Shown here one piece after another: positions 25,550 through 35,697 of a DNA stretch of 43,921 bases (positions are counted from its first letter, which is position 1; every line of letters starts with the position of its first letter). Made by a program: the position numbers and the translations under genes. Source of the DNA: Nitrosomonadales bacterium (GTDB lineage: Bacteria > Pseudomonadota > Gammaproteobacteria > Burkholderiales > Gallionellaceae); contig JACREB010000009.1 in NCBI GenBank assembly GCA_016218475.1, forward strand, positions 1-43,921. Reading direction: 5' to 3'. The notes beneath the pieces are model-generated. The model was given only the letters and a program-made list of their open reading frames with translations, had not been told where the DNA came from and did no database searches.

Positions 25550-27265
25550 TTATACTTCAGCTTTGTTGCCACTCATCTTGGCCTTCAGCAATGCGCCCAG
25601 ATTGGTGGTGCCGGCATTGGATGTGGTTTCGGCGGAGAACTTCTGCATCGCAACGGATTCTTCTGCTTTATTGAGCGCCTTGATCGACAGGTTGATACCG
25701 CGATTCTTTCGGTCCACGTTGATGATGACAGCGGTCACGCTATCGCCTTCCTTGAGGTGATTGCGAATATCTTCCACGCGGTCGGCAGACACTTCGGAAG
25801 CCTTCAGGTAGGCCTCCACATCGCCTTCCAGCGCAATCGTCGCGCCCTTCGCATCCAGTGATTTCACCTTGCCGGTGACCACCGCGCCTTTTTCATGGCT
25901 GGCGGCAAAACCGCCGAACGGGTCGCCTTCCATCTGCTTGATGCCGAGGGAGATACGCTCGCGTTCCACATCGATCGCCAATACCACTGCCTCGACTTCG
26001 TCGCCTTTCTTGTAGCTGCGCACCGCCTCTTCGCCTGGCTGGCTCCATGACAGGTCGGACAAATGCACCAAACCGTCGATACCGCCATCCAGGCCGATGA
26101 ACACGCCGAAATCGGTGATGGACTTGATCTGTCCTTTCACCTTATCGCCCTTCTTGTGGTTGATCGCAAAATCGTCCCAGGGATTCGATTGGCATTGCTT
26201 CATGCCCAGAGAAATGCGGCGGCGCGCTTCATCGATTTCCAGGATCATCACTTCCACTTCGTCGCCCAGGCTCACCACCTTGGAAGGATGAACATTCTTG
26301 TTGGTCCAGTCCATTTCGGAAACGTGTACCAGCCCTTCGATGCCCTGCTCGATTTCCACGAACGAGCCGTAATCGGTCAGGTTGGTCACCTTGCCGAACA
26401 TGCGTGTACCTTGCGGGTAGCGTCGTGCCAGGCCGTTCCAGGGATCTTCGCCCATTTGCTTGATACCCAGCGAAACGCGGTTTTTCTCCTGATCGAACTT
26501 CAATATTTTGGCTTCGACTTCGTCGCCGACGGTCAACACTTCGGAAGGATGCTTCACGCGGCGCCATGCCAGGTCGGTGATGTGCAGCAAACCATCGATG
26601 CCGCCCAGATCGACGAATGCGCCGTAGTCGGTGATGTTCTTGACCACGCCCTTGACGATTGCGCCTTCCTTGAGATTTTCCATGGTAGCCTCACGGTCGG
26701 CGCCCATGCTGGCTTCCAGCACGGCGCGGCGGGAAACCACCACGTTGTTGCGTTTGCGGTCCAGCTTGATGACCTTCAGTTCCATGGTCTTGTTTTCGTA
26801 AGGCGCGGTGTCCTTGACCGGACGGATATCCACCAGCGAACCGGGTAGGAACGCGCGGATACCGTTGACCATCGCGGTCAAACCTCCTTTGACCTTGCCG
26901 CTGACAAAACCTTCCACGATCCGGCCTTCTTCCATGGCCAGCTCAAGATCGTGCCATGCTGCCAGACGCTTGGCTTTTTCGCGCGACAGCTTGGTCTCTC
27001 CATAGCCGTTTTCCAGCGCCTCGATCGCGACGGTGACAAAATCGCCCGCCTTGACTTCCAGTTCACCTTGGGCGTTGAGGAATTCCTCAATCGCGATCAA
27101 ACTTTCGGACTTGAGTCCGGCATTCACGACCACCATGTTGTGGTCGACACGCACGACTTGTGCGGTAATCAGTTCACCGGCGCGCATTTCCTTGCGCGTC
27201 AAACTTTCTTCAAACATTGCTGCAAAACTATCGGGGTCTCGTACTGCGGCTGCGGTTGAGTTCAT
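25550..27265 (-). CDS. rpsA: 30S ribosomal protein S1
   Basis: The 571-residue protein consists of six S1 (OB-fold) repeats; motifs such as [51 protein letters not shown] and [25 protein letters not shown] are in order. S1 brings mRNA to the 30S subunit during initiation. No canonical Shine-Dalgarno precedes the ATG (TTGGGTATATCCG), as known for the autoregulated E. coli rpsA. It lies downstream of aroA-cmk on the same strand, with a hairpin repeat in the 222-base gap. Confidence 0.97.
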   Translation of the reverse strand: MNSTAAAVRDPDSFAAMFEESLTRKEMRAGELITAQVVRVDHNMVVVNAGLKSESLIAIEEFLNAQGELEVKAGDFVTVAIEALENGYGETKLSREKAKRLAAWHDLELAMEEGRIVEGFVSGKVKGGLTAMVNGIRAFLPGSLVDIRPVKDTAPYENKTMELKVIKLDRKRNNVVVSRRAVLEASMGADREATMENLKEGAIVKGVVKNITDYGAFVDLGGIDGLLHITDLAWRRVKHPSEVLTVGDEVEAKILKFDQEKNRVSLGIKQMGEDPWNGLARRYPQGTRMFGKVTNLTDYGSFVEIEQGIEGLVHVSEMDWTNKNVHPSKVVSLGDEVEVMILEIDEARRRISLGMKQCQSNPWDDFAINHKKGDKVKGQIKSITDFGVFIGLDGGIDGLVHLSDLSWSQPGEEAVRSYKKGDEVEAVVLAIDVERERISLGIKQMEGDPFGGFAASHEKGAVVTGKVKSLDAKGATIALEGDVEAYLKASEVSADRVEDIRNHLKEGDSVTAVIINVDRKNRGINLSIKALNKAEESVAMQKFSAETTSNAGTTNLGALLKAKMSGNKAEV

Positions 27266-27343
27266 CGGATATACCCAAGATTAATACCGTTTGCACGGCG
27301 GTTAGTTAAATAATCCGCACCCTTGAGAGTGGCGCGGAACCTT

Positions 27344-27488
27344 AGAAGCTGTCTTAAAAATTGCTGCGGAGGGCGTCTGCGGCGTTGCGCGGTACTCGAA
27401 ATCCTCATGTACTTCTGTGTACATTCCGGTTTCTGCGTTCCGTGCGCCTTGCATCCCTCCCTCCTCGCTAATTTTTAAGACAGCTTCT
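27344..27488 (-). repeat. Hairpin repeat, AGAAGCTGTCTTAAAAATT-capped
   Basis: 145 bp with a perfect 19-bp terminal inverted repeat, GGAGGG-bearing arms and a central GTAC-TTCTGT-GTAC palindrome. On the minus strand it reads GATGCAAGGCGC, CGGAATGTAC, GTACATGAGGATTTCGAG and CAACGCCGCAGACGCCC, lining up with the core of the TCTTACTGTG-type repeat (CGGAGTTTAC, GTAAATGAGCATTTTGAG, AACGCCGCA). It begins within the last base of the aroA-cmk stop codon region and lies in the aroA-cmk to rpsA gap. Confidence 0.88.
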
Positions 27489-29452
27489 TACTTCTGCGGG
27501 TAGCGCATCAGCACTTCCTGTACCGCCTGCTCGATGTTCAGAGCGGTGGTGTCCAGCAGGCTTGCACCCGTTGCCTGTTGCAGGGGAGCCACACTACGCC
27601 GGGTGTCCCGTTCGTCGCGCGCCTGTATATCCTGCAAAAGGGCGGTGATATTAGCATCCATTCCTTTTTCTTTCAACTGCTTATATCGGCGTTCGGCGCG
27701 CGCCCCGGTGCTGGCGGTCAAAAAGATTTTCAACGCCGCATCGGGAAACACCACCGAAGCCATGTCGCGCCCGTCCGCCACCAGCCCCGGCGCGCGGCGG
27801 AAGGCGTGCTGCTTGCTCGACAACGCGGTGCGCACCCTGGGCAGCGCCGCCACTTTGGAGGCCGCCGTCGCGCATTGCTCGCCGCGCACCTCATCGCCAA
27901 CCAATACGCCGTCCAGCCAAATCTGTTCGCCCTCGAAGCGGATATCCATGCGTGCGGCCAATGCCGCCAGGCCCGCTTCATCGTCCAGCGCCACGCCGCG
28001 CTGCTGTGCGGCCAGCGCCAGCAGGCGATACAGCGCGCCGCTGTCGAGATAGTGGTAGCCGAGTTTGGCGGCGACGCGCTGCGCCACCGTGCCCTTGCCG
28101 GAAGCCGACGGGCCGTCGATCGCGATCACCGGCACGGCCTGCGTCACGCTGGCGAATGCCGCGAAATAATCCGGGAAGGTCTTGGCGACACAACCCGGGT
28201 CATTGATGCGCATCCCCTCCGCGCCAAACGCGGCGAGCGAAAAACACATCGCCATGCGGTGGTCGTCGTAGGTGTCGATGCCGGAGCGGGTAGCCTGTAG
28301 CGGGTAGCCTGTAGCAGGTGGTGTGATGCGGATAAAGTCCGCGCCTTCTTCCACCGTCGCGCCGAGCTTGCGCAGCTCTGTCGCCATCGCCGCGATGCGG
28401 TCGGTTTCCTTGACGCGCCAGCTCGCGATGTTGCGCAGTGTGGTCGTACCGTCGGCAAATAAAGCCACGACCGCCAGCGTCATCGCCGCGTCGGGAATAT
28501 GGTTGCAATCCAGATCGATCGCTTTCAACTTGCCGCCCGCTGGCGCACGCGCCTCCATCCAGTTCGGCCCCTGCTTTATTTGCGCGCCCATCAAAACCAG
28601 CGCGTCGGCAAAGCGCACATCGCCCTGAATGCTGTCGCTGCCCACACCCTCGATGCGCACCGGCCCGCCGCCGATCGCGCCCGCCGCGAGGAAATACGAA
28701 GCCGACGAGGCATCGCCCTCGACATATATCTTTCCCGGAGATGAGTAATGGCTGTCAGCACCAATGGCAAATCTGTTCCAGCCTTCTTGATGCACAGCCA
28801 CACCGAAGCGTCTCATCATCGCCAGCGTGATTCCGATGTACGGTTTGGAGATCAGCTCACCGACCACATTCACCGTTACTGATCGGCCTAATAGTGGCAA
28901 TGCCATCAATAGCGCGGTGAGGAACTGGCTGGAAACGTCGCCGCGTACGCTAACGCTTGACCAATTCTCATTACTTGCGGTGGGTGAATAAATTTCCAGC
29001 GGTGGAAAACCTTCATTGCCCGGATAGTCGATGTTCGCGCCCAATGTGCGCAACGCATCCACCAGATCGCCGATCGGCCGCTCGTGCATGCGCGCCACGC
29101 CGGACAGTTTGTAATGCCCGCCGGACAAGGCCAGCACCGCAGTCAGCGGACGAAATGCGGTACCCGCATTGCCCAGAAACAATTCCGCGTCCTTGACCGG
29201 GAAGTTGCCGCCGCAACCGGTCACGCGGAACACATGCTTATCCAGTTGTTCCACCCCGACGCCCAGTGTGCGCAAGCCATCCAGCATGCGCCCGGTATCG
29301 TCCGACAGCAGCACATCGCGTACCTCGGTCGCACCTTCGGACAGCGCAGCCAGCAACAGCACACGGTTGGAAATACTCTTTGAGCCTGGCAACGTGATCG
29401 TGCCGCGCGCGCTGAGCATAGGTGGGAGGTCGATAAAATTTTCGGATGCCAT
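27488..29452 (-). CDS. aroA-cmk: Fused 3-phosphoshikimate 1-carboxyvinyltransferase and cytidylate kinase
   Basis: The 654-residue protein has two complete enzymes. Residues 1 to about 430 are EPSP synthase: [43 protein letters not shown] and TYDDHRMAM. From about 433, [20 protein letters not shown] (P-loop) begins cytidylate kinase, with [24 protein letters not shown] and [13 protein letters not shown]. AroA acts in aromatic amino acid synthesis; Cmk phosphorylates CMP and dCMP. Fused forms are known in some betaproteobacteria. In front of TYDDHRMAM the protein has an insertion ([12 protein letters not shown]) encoded by a 14-bp tandem repeat. The gene precedes rpsA, as cmk usually does. Confidence 0.96.
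   Translation of the reverse strand: MASENFIDLPPMLSARGTITLPGSKSISNRVLLLAALSEGATEVRDVLLSDDTGRMLDGLRTLGVGVEQLDKHVFRVTGCGGNFPVKDAELFLGNAGTAFRPLTAVLALSGGHYKLSGVARMHERPIGDLVDALRTLGANIDYPGNEGFPPLEIYSPTASNENWSSVSVRGDVSSQFLTALLMALPLLGRSVTVNVVGELISKPYIGITLAMMRRFGVAVHQEGWNRFAIGADSHYSSPGKIYVEGDASSASYFLAAGAIGGGPVRIEGVGSDSIQGDVRFADALVLMGAQIKQGPNWMEARAPAGGKLKAIDLDCNHIPDAAMTLAVVALFADGTTTLRNIASWRVKETDRIAAMATELRKLGATVEEGADFIRITPPATGYPLQATRSGIDTYDDHRMAMCFSLAAFGAEGMRINDPGCVAKTFPDYFAAFASVTQAVPVIAIDGPSASGKGTVAQRVAAKLGYHYLDSGALYRLLALAAQQRGVALDDEAGLAALAARMDIRFEGEQIWLDGVLVGDEVRGEQCATAASKVAALPRVRTALSSKQHAFRRAPGLVADGRDMASVVFPDAALKIFLTASTGARAERRYKQLKEKGMDANITALLQDIQARDERDTRRSVAPLQQATGASLLDTTALNIEQAVQEVLMRYPQK
28286..28318. 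repeat. 14-bp tandem repeat inside aroA-cmk
   Basis: GCGGGTAGCCTGTA occurs twice in tandem, followed by a partial unit GCAGGT. The period is not a multiple of three, so loss or gain of one unit would shift the reading frame of the fused gene. Confidence 0.8.
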
Positions 29453-29735
29453 TGCGGTTGAACCGGGTAGCGATTTTGTGAGGGCGAGATAATACCGCAG
29501 AGGGGAATGGTATGCATGGTTTGCAGTGGTGGCACTGCGATAAAGGCCGTTCGCCCTGATGTATCGAAGGGTGTGGTGTGCAGGTTGGGTCGAGCGTAGC
29601 GATACCCAACAATCAAATCAACACTGCGGGCACACAATAAGAAAGCCCCACCTTGCGGTAGGGCTGACTTGCACCAGTTGGGGCGGCAACTATTCTTTAT
29701 TCATAACCGGTCACCCTCTTTGGGAGGGAATGTGG
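29453..29735. other. Gap between rpmA and aroA-cmk
   Basis: 283 bases without a gene. It holds an inverted repeat GTTGGGT...ACCCAAC around 29583-29608 of the dispersed GGTTGGGT type and the rpmA terminator. Nothing else is recognised. Confidence 0.5.
29644..29665 (-). terminator. Rho-independent terminator after rplU-rpmA
   Basis: On the minus strand AGCCCTACC, loop GCAA, GGTGGGGCT, then TTCTTATT. The stem has nine pairs. It lies about 70 bases after the rpmA stop. Confidence 0.72.
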
Positions 29736-29996
29736 TCAGGAGGCAGCTACGATGGAAACCGTCCTGCGCTGCTGCGCGCCCTTGATGGCGAACACTACTT
29801 TGCCGGTGATCTTGGCAAACAGCGTGTGATCCTTGCCCATGCCGACGTTGTCGCCGGGGTGGAATTCGGTGCCGCGCTGACGCACGATGATGCTGCCCGC
29901 ATTGATCAATTCGCCGCCATAGCTCTTGATGCCGAGGCGTTTTGAGTGTGAGTCGCGTCCGTTACTGGTACTGCCGCCGCCTTTTTTTGATGCCAT
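29736..29996 (-). CDS. rpmA: 50S ribosomal protein L27
   Basis: The 86-residue protein begins [22 protein letters not shown] and contains the L27 signature [19 protein letters not shown]. Its N-terminal tail reaches the peptidyl-transferase centre. It follows rplU by 33 bases, the universal rplU-rpmA pair. GGAGCAGATAAC precedes the ATG. Confidence 0.98.
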   Translation of the reverse strand: MASKKGGGSTSNGRDSHSKRLGIKSYGGELINAGSIIVRQRGTEFHPGDNVGMGKDHTLFAKITGKVVFAIKGAQQRRTVSIVAAS

Positions 29997-30029
29997 GTTA
30001 TCTGCTCCTTACGGGAATTGCCCCCAGAA

Positions 30030-30341
30030 CTAGACCGAAATGCCGTCGATGCGGATTTCGGTGTAGTTCTGACGATGACCTTGATTCTTCTGGTAATGCT
30101 TGCGGCGGCGCATCTTGAAAATGCGCACCTTGTCGCCGCGACCGTGCGACACGATGGTCGCCTCGACGGTAGCGCCGGCCAGCAATGGCCTGCCTACGTT
30201 CAGCTTGTCGCCGTCGGCCACCATCAGCACCTTGTCCAGCACGATGGCGCTGCCCACGTCGCCGGGGATAATTTCAACTTTTAAAGTTTCACCGTTCGTA
30301 ACGCGATATTGCTTACCACCGGTTTTAATGACTGCGTACAT
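30030..30341 (-). CDS. rplU: 50S ribosomal protein L21
   Basis: The 103-residue protein [20 protein letters not shown]... has the L21 signature [21 protein letters not shown] at the C-terminus and full family length. It binds 23S rRNA. It is the first gene of the rplU-rpmA operon, with a good promoter directly upstream. Confidence 0.98.
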   Translation of the reverse strand: MYAVIKTGGKQYRVTNGETLKVEIIPGDVGSAIVLDKVLMVADGDKLNVGRPLLAGATVEATIVSHGRGDKVRIFKMRRRKHYQKNQGHRQNYTEIRIDGISV

Positions 30342-30394
30342 AACAACCTCGATAACTATTGTGGCTTTGGGGGGCGCTTTTTTGCAAGGCGCGG

Positions 30395-30422
30395 ATTATA
30401 CCCAAATATCGGGTTTCGTCAA
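30395..30422 (-). promoter_or_regulatory. Strong sigma-70 promoter of rplU-rpmA
   Basis: On the minus strand TTGACG and TATAAT are separated by 16 bases, about 55 bases upstream of the rplU ATG. Confidence 0.82.
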
Positions 30423-30504
30423 AAGCATTTTTTGCGCCGAATTGGCTCGATATGAAATTGCCAATAGTGTCATCGCCATGATGGGTTGCCGATCTGCGCC
30501 GCAC

Positions 30505-31743
30505 TCACCATGGCGCGGCTGACACGTCGCTCCACAACTCCTGAATGTCGCTGATGTGCCATTTGGCGGGGTCTTCGTGCGAGACTATCTTGTCTTTGCA
30601 TGCGGGATTCGACAAATCCAGTATCTCGTGAGTGATTCGTGTGTTGGATTTGATGGAAAAAAACACTTTTACCTTGGGGGTGAGCAGCGATTGTTCGGCT
30701 TGCCCGATGACCACGCCCAAGCGGTCGGATGACAACCTGACCATGGAGCCGACCGGGTAGATGCCCATGCTGCGCACAAAGGCCTCGAATATACGCCAGT
30801 CGAAATGGCCGTGGCTCCATTCGGCCATTTTCCTGATGGACTGGGCCGGTTCCCAGCCGTTCTTGTAGGCGCGGATGGAAGAGATCGCATCGTACACATC
30901 GCACACCGCGCCCATCTTGGCATACATGTCTATTTTTCCGTCGGCGAGCTTGTCCGGATAGCCACTGCCATCCACTTTCTCGTGATGGCGCAGGCAGACA
31001 TGCCGCGCGATATCGCTTATTCCCTTGCTTTCCAGCAAGATGATGTGCCCGTCGATGGGGTGGTTTTTCATCACCTGGAATTCGGCTTCGGTCAACTTGC
31101 CGGGCTTGTTGATGATCTCCGGCGGGATCATCGTTTTGCCGATGTCGTGCATCAATCCGGCCATGCCGGCCTGGCGGGTCTGTTCTTCATCCAGGCCCAA
31201 CTGGCGTGCCAAGGCCACCATCAATGCGCATACTGCCACCGAGTGCATATAGGTGTAATTGTCCTTGTCTTTCAGGCGCGCCAGGCTGATCAACGCGCCG
31301 GGGTTGCGCGCTACCGAGGTGGTGATCTCCTCGACGATTGGCAGCGCGTCGCTGGCATTCAGCGCCTTGCCCATGCGCGCTTCCTTGAACATGAAGGTAA
31401 CCGCCTGTTTGGATTTGGCGCATATTTTGACGGCGCGCTCGGCTTCCTGGGTAATGTCGGCATGGCGCACTATTTTGTTGCCGGTATCGGCGCGAGCGAG
31501 CGCGCTGTCGACTTCTGCCGCTACCGCCTTTTCGCTCTTGCCGCCCTCCCCGCTCTCGACATCGAGTCCCTTGCCGGTGTCTATCCACACTTCCTTGATG
31601 CCGGTGGACAGGATTTCCTGCAGGTCTTCGGATTTATCCAGTATGAATGCGTTGCGCCAGAACGGGTGGTCGTACCACGAGCCGCAAAACTCGTGGATAT
31701 ACATGCCGATGCGGAGTTGCTTGACCGGGATGCGTTTTAACAT
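30505..31743 (-). CDS. HD-GYP domain protein with N-terminal DUF3391 (copy 1)
   Basis: The 412-residue protein starts with a DUF3391 domain (RIPVKQLRIGMYIHEFCGSWYDHPFW) and a charged helical linker, then an HD-GYP phosphodiesterase domain with HSVAVCALM, GLMHDIGKTMIPPEI and HHEKVDGSGYPDKL, all metal and GYP-loop residues present. Such proteins generally hydrolyse cyclic di-GMP and sit in the cytoplasm without a membrane anchor. A C-terminal PilZ-like-sized extension (GSMVRLSSDRLGVVIGQAE) follows. A close paralogue lies immediately upstream on the same strand, 198 bases away. Activity is inferred from the family; no sensor domain other than DUF3391 is visible. Confidence 0.92.
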   Translation of the reverse strand: MLKRIPVKQLRIGMYIHEFCGSWYDHPFWRNAFILDKSEDLQEILSTGIKEVWIDTGKGLDVESGEGGKSEKAVAAEVDSALARADTGNKIVRHADITQEAERAVKICAKSKQAVTFMFKEARMGKALNASDALPIVEEITTSVARNPGALISLARLKDKDNYTYMHSVAVCALMVALARQLGLDEEQTRQAGMAGLMHDIGKTMIPPEIINKPGKLTEAEFQVMKNHPIDGHIILLESKGISDIARHVCLRHHEKVDGSGYPDKLADGKIDMYAKMGAVCDVYDAISSIRAYKNGWEPAQSIRKMAEWSHGHFDWRIFEAFVRSMGIYPVGSMVRLSSDRLGVVIGQAEQSLLTPKVKVFFSIKSNTRITHEILDLSNPACKDKIVSHEDPAKWHISDIQELWSDVSAAPW

Positions 31744-31837
31744 GGACGATCCAATCTGCTGGTGGGATGGCGGATTCTAACCCAAAAGAATAACGGCACT
31801 GGACAGTGCTTGTACTGCTGTGTCGCAGTGGCATCGG

Positions 31838-31876
31838 TTTGTAGGTTGGCAAAGCGCAGCGTGCCCAACCTACAGG
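31838..31876. repeat. REP-like inverted repeat TGTAGGTTGG...CCCAACCTACA
   Basis: TGTAGGTTGG and CCCAACCTACA flank a loop with AAAGCGCAGCGTG. This is a common dispersed hairpin type; it lies in the 198-base gap between the two HD-GYP genes. Confidence 0.7.
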
Positions 31877-31941
31877 AATACAGCGTCCTATTTTTAGCCC
31901 CGACTCTCATCTGGTCGGTTTGGTTAAAACTCGCGGCGCGC

Positions 31942-33189
31942 TTACCAGGGCGCGGCAGGCATATCGCTCCACAATTCCTGAATATCGCGTATGCCCCATT
32001 TTGTCGGCTCTTCGTGCGAAACGATCTTGTCCTTGCTGGCGGGTTTCGACAAGTCCAATATTTCAGGAGGAATCCGGGCATTCGACTTGATGGAAAAAAA
32101 TATTTTCACCACAGGGGAAAGAAGCGATTTTTCGGTTTGCTCCACGATCACCGCCAAGCGGTTGGACTCCAGTTTGACAAGCGAGCCGATCGGGTAAATG
32201 CCGATGCTTTTGACGAAGGCTTCGAAAATACGCTTGTCGAAATGGCCGTGGCTCCACTCCGCCATTTTCCTCAACGATTCGGTAGGCTCCCAGCCATTCT
32301 TGTAGGGGCGGTTGGATGTGATCGCGTCATACACGTCGCACACCGCACCCATTTTGGCATACAGGCTGATCTGTTCGCCCGCGAGCTTCTCCGGGTAGCC
32401 GCTGCCGTCCATTTTTTCGTGGTGGTGCAGGCAGACATCCAGCGCAACCTCGCTGATCCCCTTGCCTTCCAGCAGCATCTTGTGCCCCTGGCCGGGATGA
32501 TCCCTTACCGACTGGAATTCGGCATCGGTCAACTTGCCGGGCTTGTTGAGTATGCCGAGCGGGATCATCATCTTGCCCACATCGTGCAACAAACCGGCCA
32601 AGCCGGCCTGACGGGTTTGCGTTTCATCCAGGCTCAATTGCCGCGACAGGGAAACCATCAACGCGCACACCGCCACCGAGTGCATGTAGGTGTAATCGTC
32701 CTTGTCTTTCAGGCGCGCCAAACTGATCAGCGCGCCGGGGTTGCGCATCACCGAGGTGGAGATTTCCTCGACGATAGGCAGCGCATCTTCGGCATCCAGA
32801 GCCTTGCCCATGCGTGCCTCGTGAAACATCGAGGTGACGGCTTGCTTGGACTTGGCGCAAATCTTGACGGCGCGCGCCGCCTCTTGCGCGATATTGACAC
32901 GCTCCACCTTTTTGACGCTTTTATCGGCCCGCGCAAGCGTGGCTTCGACTTCTGCCGCAATTTCCTCTTCCGTCTCTCCTTCGTCCTCGTCGTTTTCAAT
33001 AGCGACGCCAAGACCTTTGGCGGTATCTATCCACACCTCCTTGATGCCGGTGCCCAGCAGGGTTTTCAAGTCCTTGGGGCTATCCAGCAGGAAAGCGCCG
33101 CGCCAGAACGGGTGATCTATCCACGAGCCGCAAAGCTCGTGTACGTGCATACCCAGGCGCAGTTGTTTGACGTGTATACGTACCAGCAT
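31942..33189 (-). CDS. HD-GYP domain protein with N-terminal DUF3391 (copy 2)
   Basis: The 415-residue protein parallels copy 1 along its whole length: DUF3391 (RIHVKQLRLGMHVHELCGSWIDHPFW), a linker richer in acidic residues (ENDEDEGETEEEIAAE), and an HD-GYP domain with LLHDVGKMMIPLGIL and HHEKMDGSGYPEKL. The same C-terminal segment ends SDMPAAPW, against SDVSAAPW in copy 1. Predicted role is cyclic di-GMP hydrolysis. The linker is the most divergent part, so the two copies may differ in regulation or partner rather than chemistry; that is inference. Confidence 0.92.
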   Translation of the reverse strand: MLVRIHVKQLRLGMHVHELCGSWIDHPFWRGAFLLDSPKDLKTLLGTGIKEVWIDTAKGLGVAIENDEDEGETEEEIAAEVEATLARADKSVKKVERVNIAQEAARAVKICAKSKQAVTSMFHEARMGKALDAEDALPIVEEISTSVMRNPGALISLARLKDKDDYTYMHSVAVCALMVSLSRQLSLDETQTRQAGLAGLLHDVGKMMIPLGILNKPGKLTDAEFQSVRDHPGQGHKMLLEGKGISEVALDVCLHHHEKMDGSGYPEKLAGEQISLYAKMGAVCDVYDAITSNRPYKNGWEPTESLRKMAEWSHGHFDKRIFEAFVKSIGIYPIGSLVKLESNRLAVIVEQTEKSLLSPVVKIFFSIKSNARIPPEILDLSKPASKDKIVSHEEPTKWGIRDIQELWSDMPAAPW

Positions 33190-33283
33190 ATGAAGTTTTT
33201 GGAGCTAAGTTATTGGGTTTAACGACCGCATAAAAACCGGGGAAGCAATATACCAAAATTACTTGTAACTTATCTCTGAATAA

Positions 33284-34582
33284 TTACGGTTTACGAGAAA
33301 TATTCTGGTTGATGGCCACCAACGGCATGATGATCTGCAACGATTTGTCCGTCGCGCCGCGATTGCTTTCCACAAACCCGGCGCACTGTCGGCGCATTTC
33401 TGACAGGGTGTCCGGGTTGCCCAGCAGGTGTTGCAATTCCACCATCAGTTCACCGGCATCCTGTACCTGCACTGCGGCTCCGGCGCTGGCCGCCAGCCGG
33501 GTTGCTTCGGCAAAATTATGGGTGTGCTGGCCAACCAGCACCGGCGTTCCGGCCGCGCAGGCTTCGATCAAATTCTGCCCGCCATAAGGCAACAGGCTGC
33601 CGCCAATAAAAGCGAGGTCGGCGGCGGCGTAGTAAGCAAACATCTCGCCCATGCTGTCGCCCAGCACCATCTGAATCTCCGCCGGTACTATGCAGTTTGG
33701 TTCGCCCATTTTACTCCTGCGCATAAATGCGATGCCGCGCTGTTCGAGCAGTTGCGCGATTTCGTCGAATCGTTGCGGGTGGCGCGGCACGATAACCAGC
33801 AGCAGTTCCGGAATATGGATATTTTTCAGCGCATCCAGCAGCAGCGCCTCTTCACCCTCTCGGGTGCTGGCGGCGAGAAATACCTTGCGCCCGGCGCCGA
33901 ACTGTCCGCGCAGTTGCCCGCCCAGATGAAGCATGGCTTGTGGCGGCCCGATGTCGAATTTCAGGTTGCCCGTCACGGAAACATTCCATGCGCCAAGGCT
34001 GGTCAGGCGCGCGGCATCGTCGGCGGTTTGCGCGGCGACGGCGGCGAGTTCGCCCAGCGCATCGCGGGTCAGCCGCGCAAACCGCGCATAATTGCGCGCC
34101 GATTTCTCGGACATGCGCGCATTCAGCAGCAACAACGGCATTCCGGTTTCGCGGCATGCATGGATCAGGTTGAACCATATCTCCGTCTCCATCAGGATGC
34201 CGAGTTGCGGCCTGAAGTGACGCAGAAATCTGCTCACCGCAAACGGGTAGTCATAGGGCAGATATGCGCGCAGCACGCCGTCGCCGTACAGTTGTTCGCC
34301 GGTGGCGCGCCCGGTGGGCGTGGTGTGGGTGAGCAGGATTTGATGGCTTGGATAAGTCTTGCGCAACCGCGTGACAAGATTTTGCGTGGCGCGGGTTTCA
34401 CCTACCGAGACAGCATGCAGCCAGATGACCGGCTTGTCGCTTGATATGGAATAGAAGCCGAAGCGCTCACCGATATGGTGCAGATATTCCGGTTGTTTGC
34501 GCGCGCGCCACAGCAGGCGCAAAAAAATGCAGGGCAACAGCAGCCACAGCGCGAGAGTGTAAAAAAATCTTGCGCCTAACAT
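33284..34582 (-). CDS. waaA: 3-deoxy-D-manno-octulosonic acid (Kdo) transferase
   Basis: The 432-residue GT30 enzyme has an N-terminal membrane anchor (RFFYTLALWLLLPCIFLRLL), then WLHAVSVGETRA, ILLTHTTPTGRATG, LMETEIWFNLI and, toward the C-terminus, FIGGSLLPYGGQNLIEACA. It adds Kdo to lipid A precursors on the inner face of the inner membrane. The family length is about 420-430. Its start overlaps the predicted waaC end by seven bases, so waaC-waaA is one transcript. Confidence 0.96.
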   Translation of the reverse strand: MLGARFFYTLALWLLLPCIFLRLLWRARKQPEYLHHIGERFGFYSISSDKPVIWLHAVSVGETRATQNLVTRLRKTYPSHQILLTHTTPTGRATGEQLYGDGVLRAYLPYDYPFAVSRFLRHFRPQLGILMETEIWFNLIHACRETGMPLLLLNARMSEKSARNYARFARLTRDALGELAAVAAQTADDAARLTSLGAWNVSVTGNLKFDIGPPQAMLHLGGQLRGQFGAGRKVFLAASTREGEEALLLDALKNIHIPELLLVIVPRHPQRFDEIAQLLEQRGIAFMRRSKMGEPNCIVPAEIQMVLGDSMGEMFAYYAAADLAFIGGSLLPYGGQNLIEACAAGTPVLVGQHTHNFAEATRLAASAGAAVQVQDAGELMVELQHLLGNPDTLSEMRRQCAGFVESNRGATDKSLQIIMPLVAINQNISRKP

Positions 34583-35592
34583 GCCGCCACCCGTTGCAGC
34601 GCACCGATCACGGCGGCGACATCGGGCGCATGATTGATGCAGCCGAGGTTGGCGATATTCGCACCCGCGTACAACCCGGTCAGCGCGGGGTCGGTTGCGG
34701 TATAAATGCCGATGGTGGGTACGTTCAGCGCGACCGCGAGATGGGCGAGGCCGGTGTCCACGCCGACCACCGCTTGCGCGCCGCCGAGCAGGCTAGCCAC
34801 TTCATTCAGATTCAGGCGCGGCGGTGCAACGGCGCCGGGAATGGCTTCGGCGAGTCGCATGCTGCGCGCCTGTTCCGCCACGCTGCCCCACGGGAGGACG
34901 CAACGGATATTTTTTTCATGAAGAAAACGTCCAAGCTCGATCCAGCTTGCTTCATCCCATAGCTTGCTGCTGCGGCTGGTGCCATGCAGCAGCACCATGT
35001 ACGAAAAGCTTTTGTCCGGGCACCCGTACAGCTCTTCCGCAAGCCATGCGGGGCGGTCGATTACAGGCGGTCTAATGCCATAATCGGCGCGGCAATCCAG
35101 CGCGTAGCCGAGCGCTTGCGCCGCCAATTGGCGGTTGCGTTCGACAGCATGTTGCCCCGTCGCGACAGCAAAATTTTGTTGGTACAGGCTGGCCGCAAGA
35201 GGCTCGCGCGCGCTGTGCCGATCGAAGCCGCAACGCAGTCCGCGTGCGCCTCGCATCAGCATGGCGCTCTTGAACAGGCCTTGCGTATCGATCGCGATGT
35301 CGTAGTGTTGCGCGGCCAGTGTGCGGCGGAACGCCGCGATTTCGCGCCAGGTGGCGGCGCTCAACAGCCTGCCGCGCCAGCGCCGCATCGCAACCGGAAT
35401 GACGTTGCGCACCGCCGGATGCAGCTTGGGCAGCGCGGCAAAACCCTCTTCCACCATCCAGTCGATCTGCGCGCCCGGATAATGGCGCGCGATATCGCCG
35501 GCCACCGGCAGGTTATGCAGCACATCGCCCAGCGACGAAGTCTTGACCAGCAGGATGCGCGGTGTGCGTGGGTCGGCGAAAAGGGGCGCCAT
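34576..35592 (-). CDS. waaC: Lipopolysaccharide heptosyltransferase I
   Basis: The GT9 enzyme contains RILLVKTSSLGDVLHNLPV at its N-terminus, IDWMVEEGF, then YDIAIDTQGLFKSAML and the C-terminal VVGVDTGLAHLAVALNVPTIGIY. It transfers the first L,D-heptose to Kdo, using ADP-heptose from RfaE1 and HldD encoded elsewhere in this window. The ATG at 35592 (MAPLFADPRTP, 338 residues) is preferred to the TTG at 35607 used by the track. No strong ribosome-binding site is seen for either start. Confidence 0.94.
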   Translation of the reverse strand: MAPLFADPRTPRILLVKTSSLGDVLHNLPVAGDIARHYPGAQIDWMVEEGFAALPKLHPAVRNVIPVAMRRWRGRLLSAATWREIAAFRRTLAAQHYDIAIDTQGLFKSAMLMRGARGLRCGFDRHSAREPLAASLYQQNFAVATGQHAVERNRQLAAQALGYALDCRADYGIRPPVIDRPAWLAEELYGCPDKSFSYMVLLHGTSRSSKLWDEASWIELGRFLHEKNIRCVLPWGSVAEQARSMRLAEAIPGAVAPPRLNLNEVASLLGGAQAVVGVDTGLAHLAVALNVPTIGIYTATDPALTGLYAGANIANLGCINHAPDVAAVIGALQRVAAC

Positions 35593-35697
35593 AAATTGAA
35601 ATGCCAAACTTTCGAGAGTAATGGGCGCATCTTATAGGATGATGCGCAGCTTTAGGAAGTGGCTCGACGTAATGCTAAAATGAGCAACCCGGTTTAA

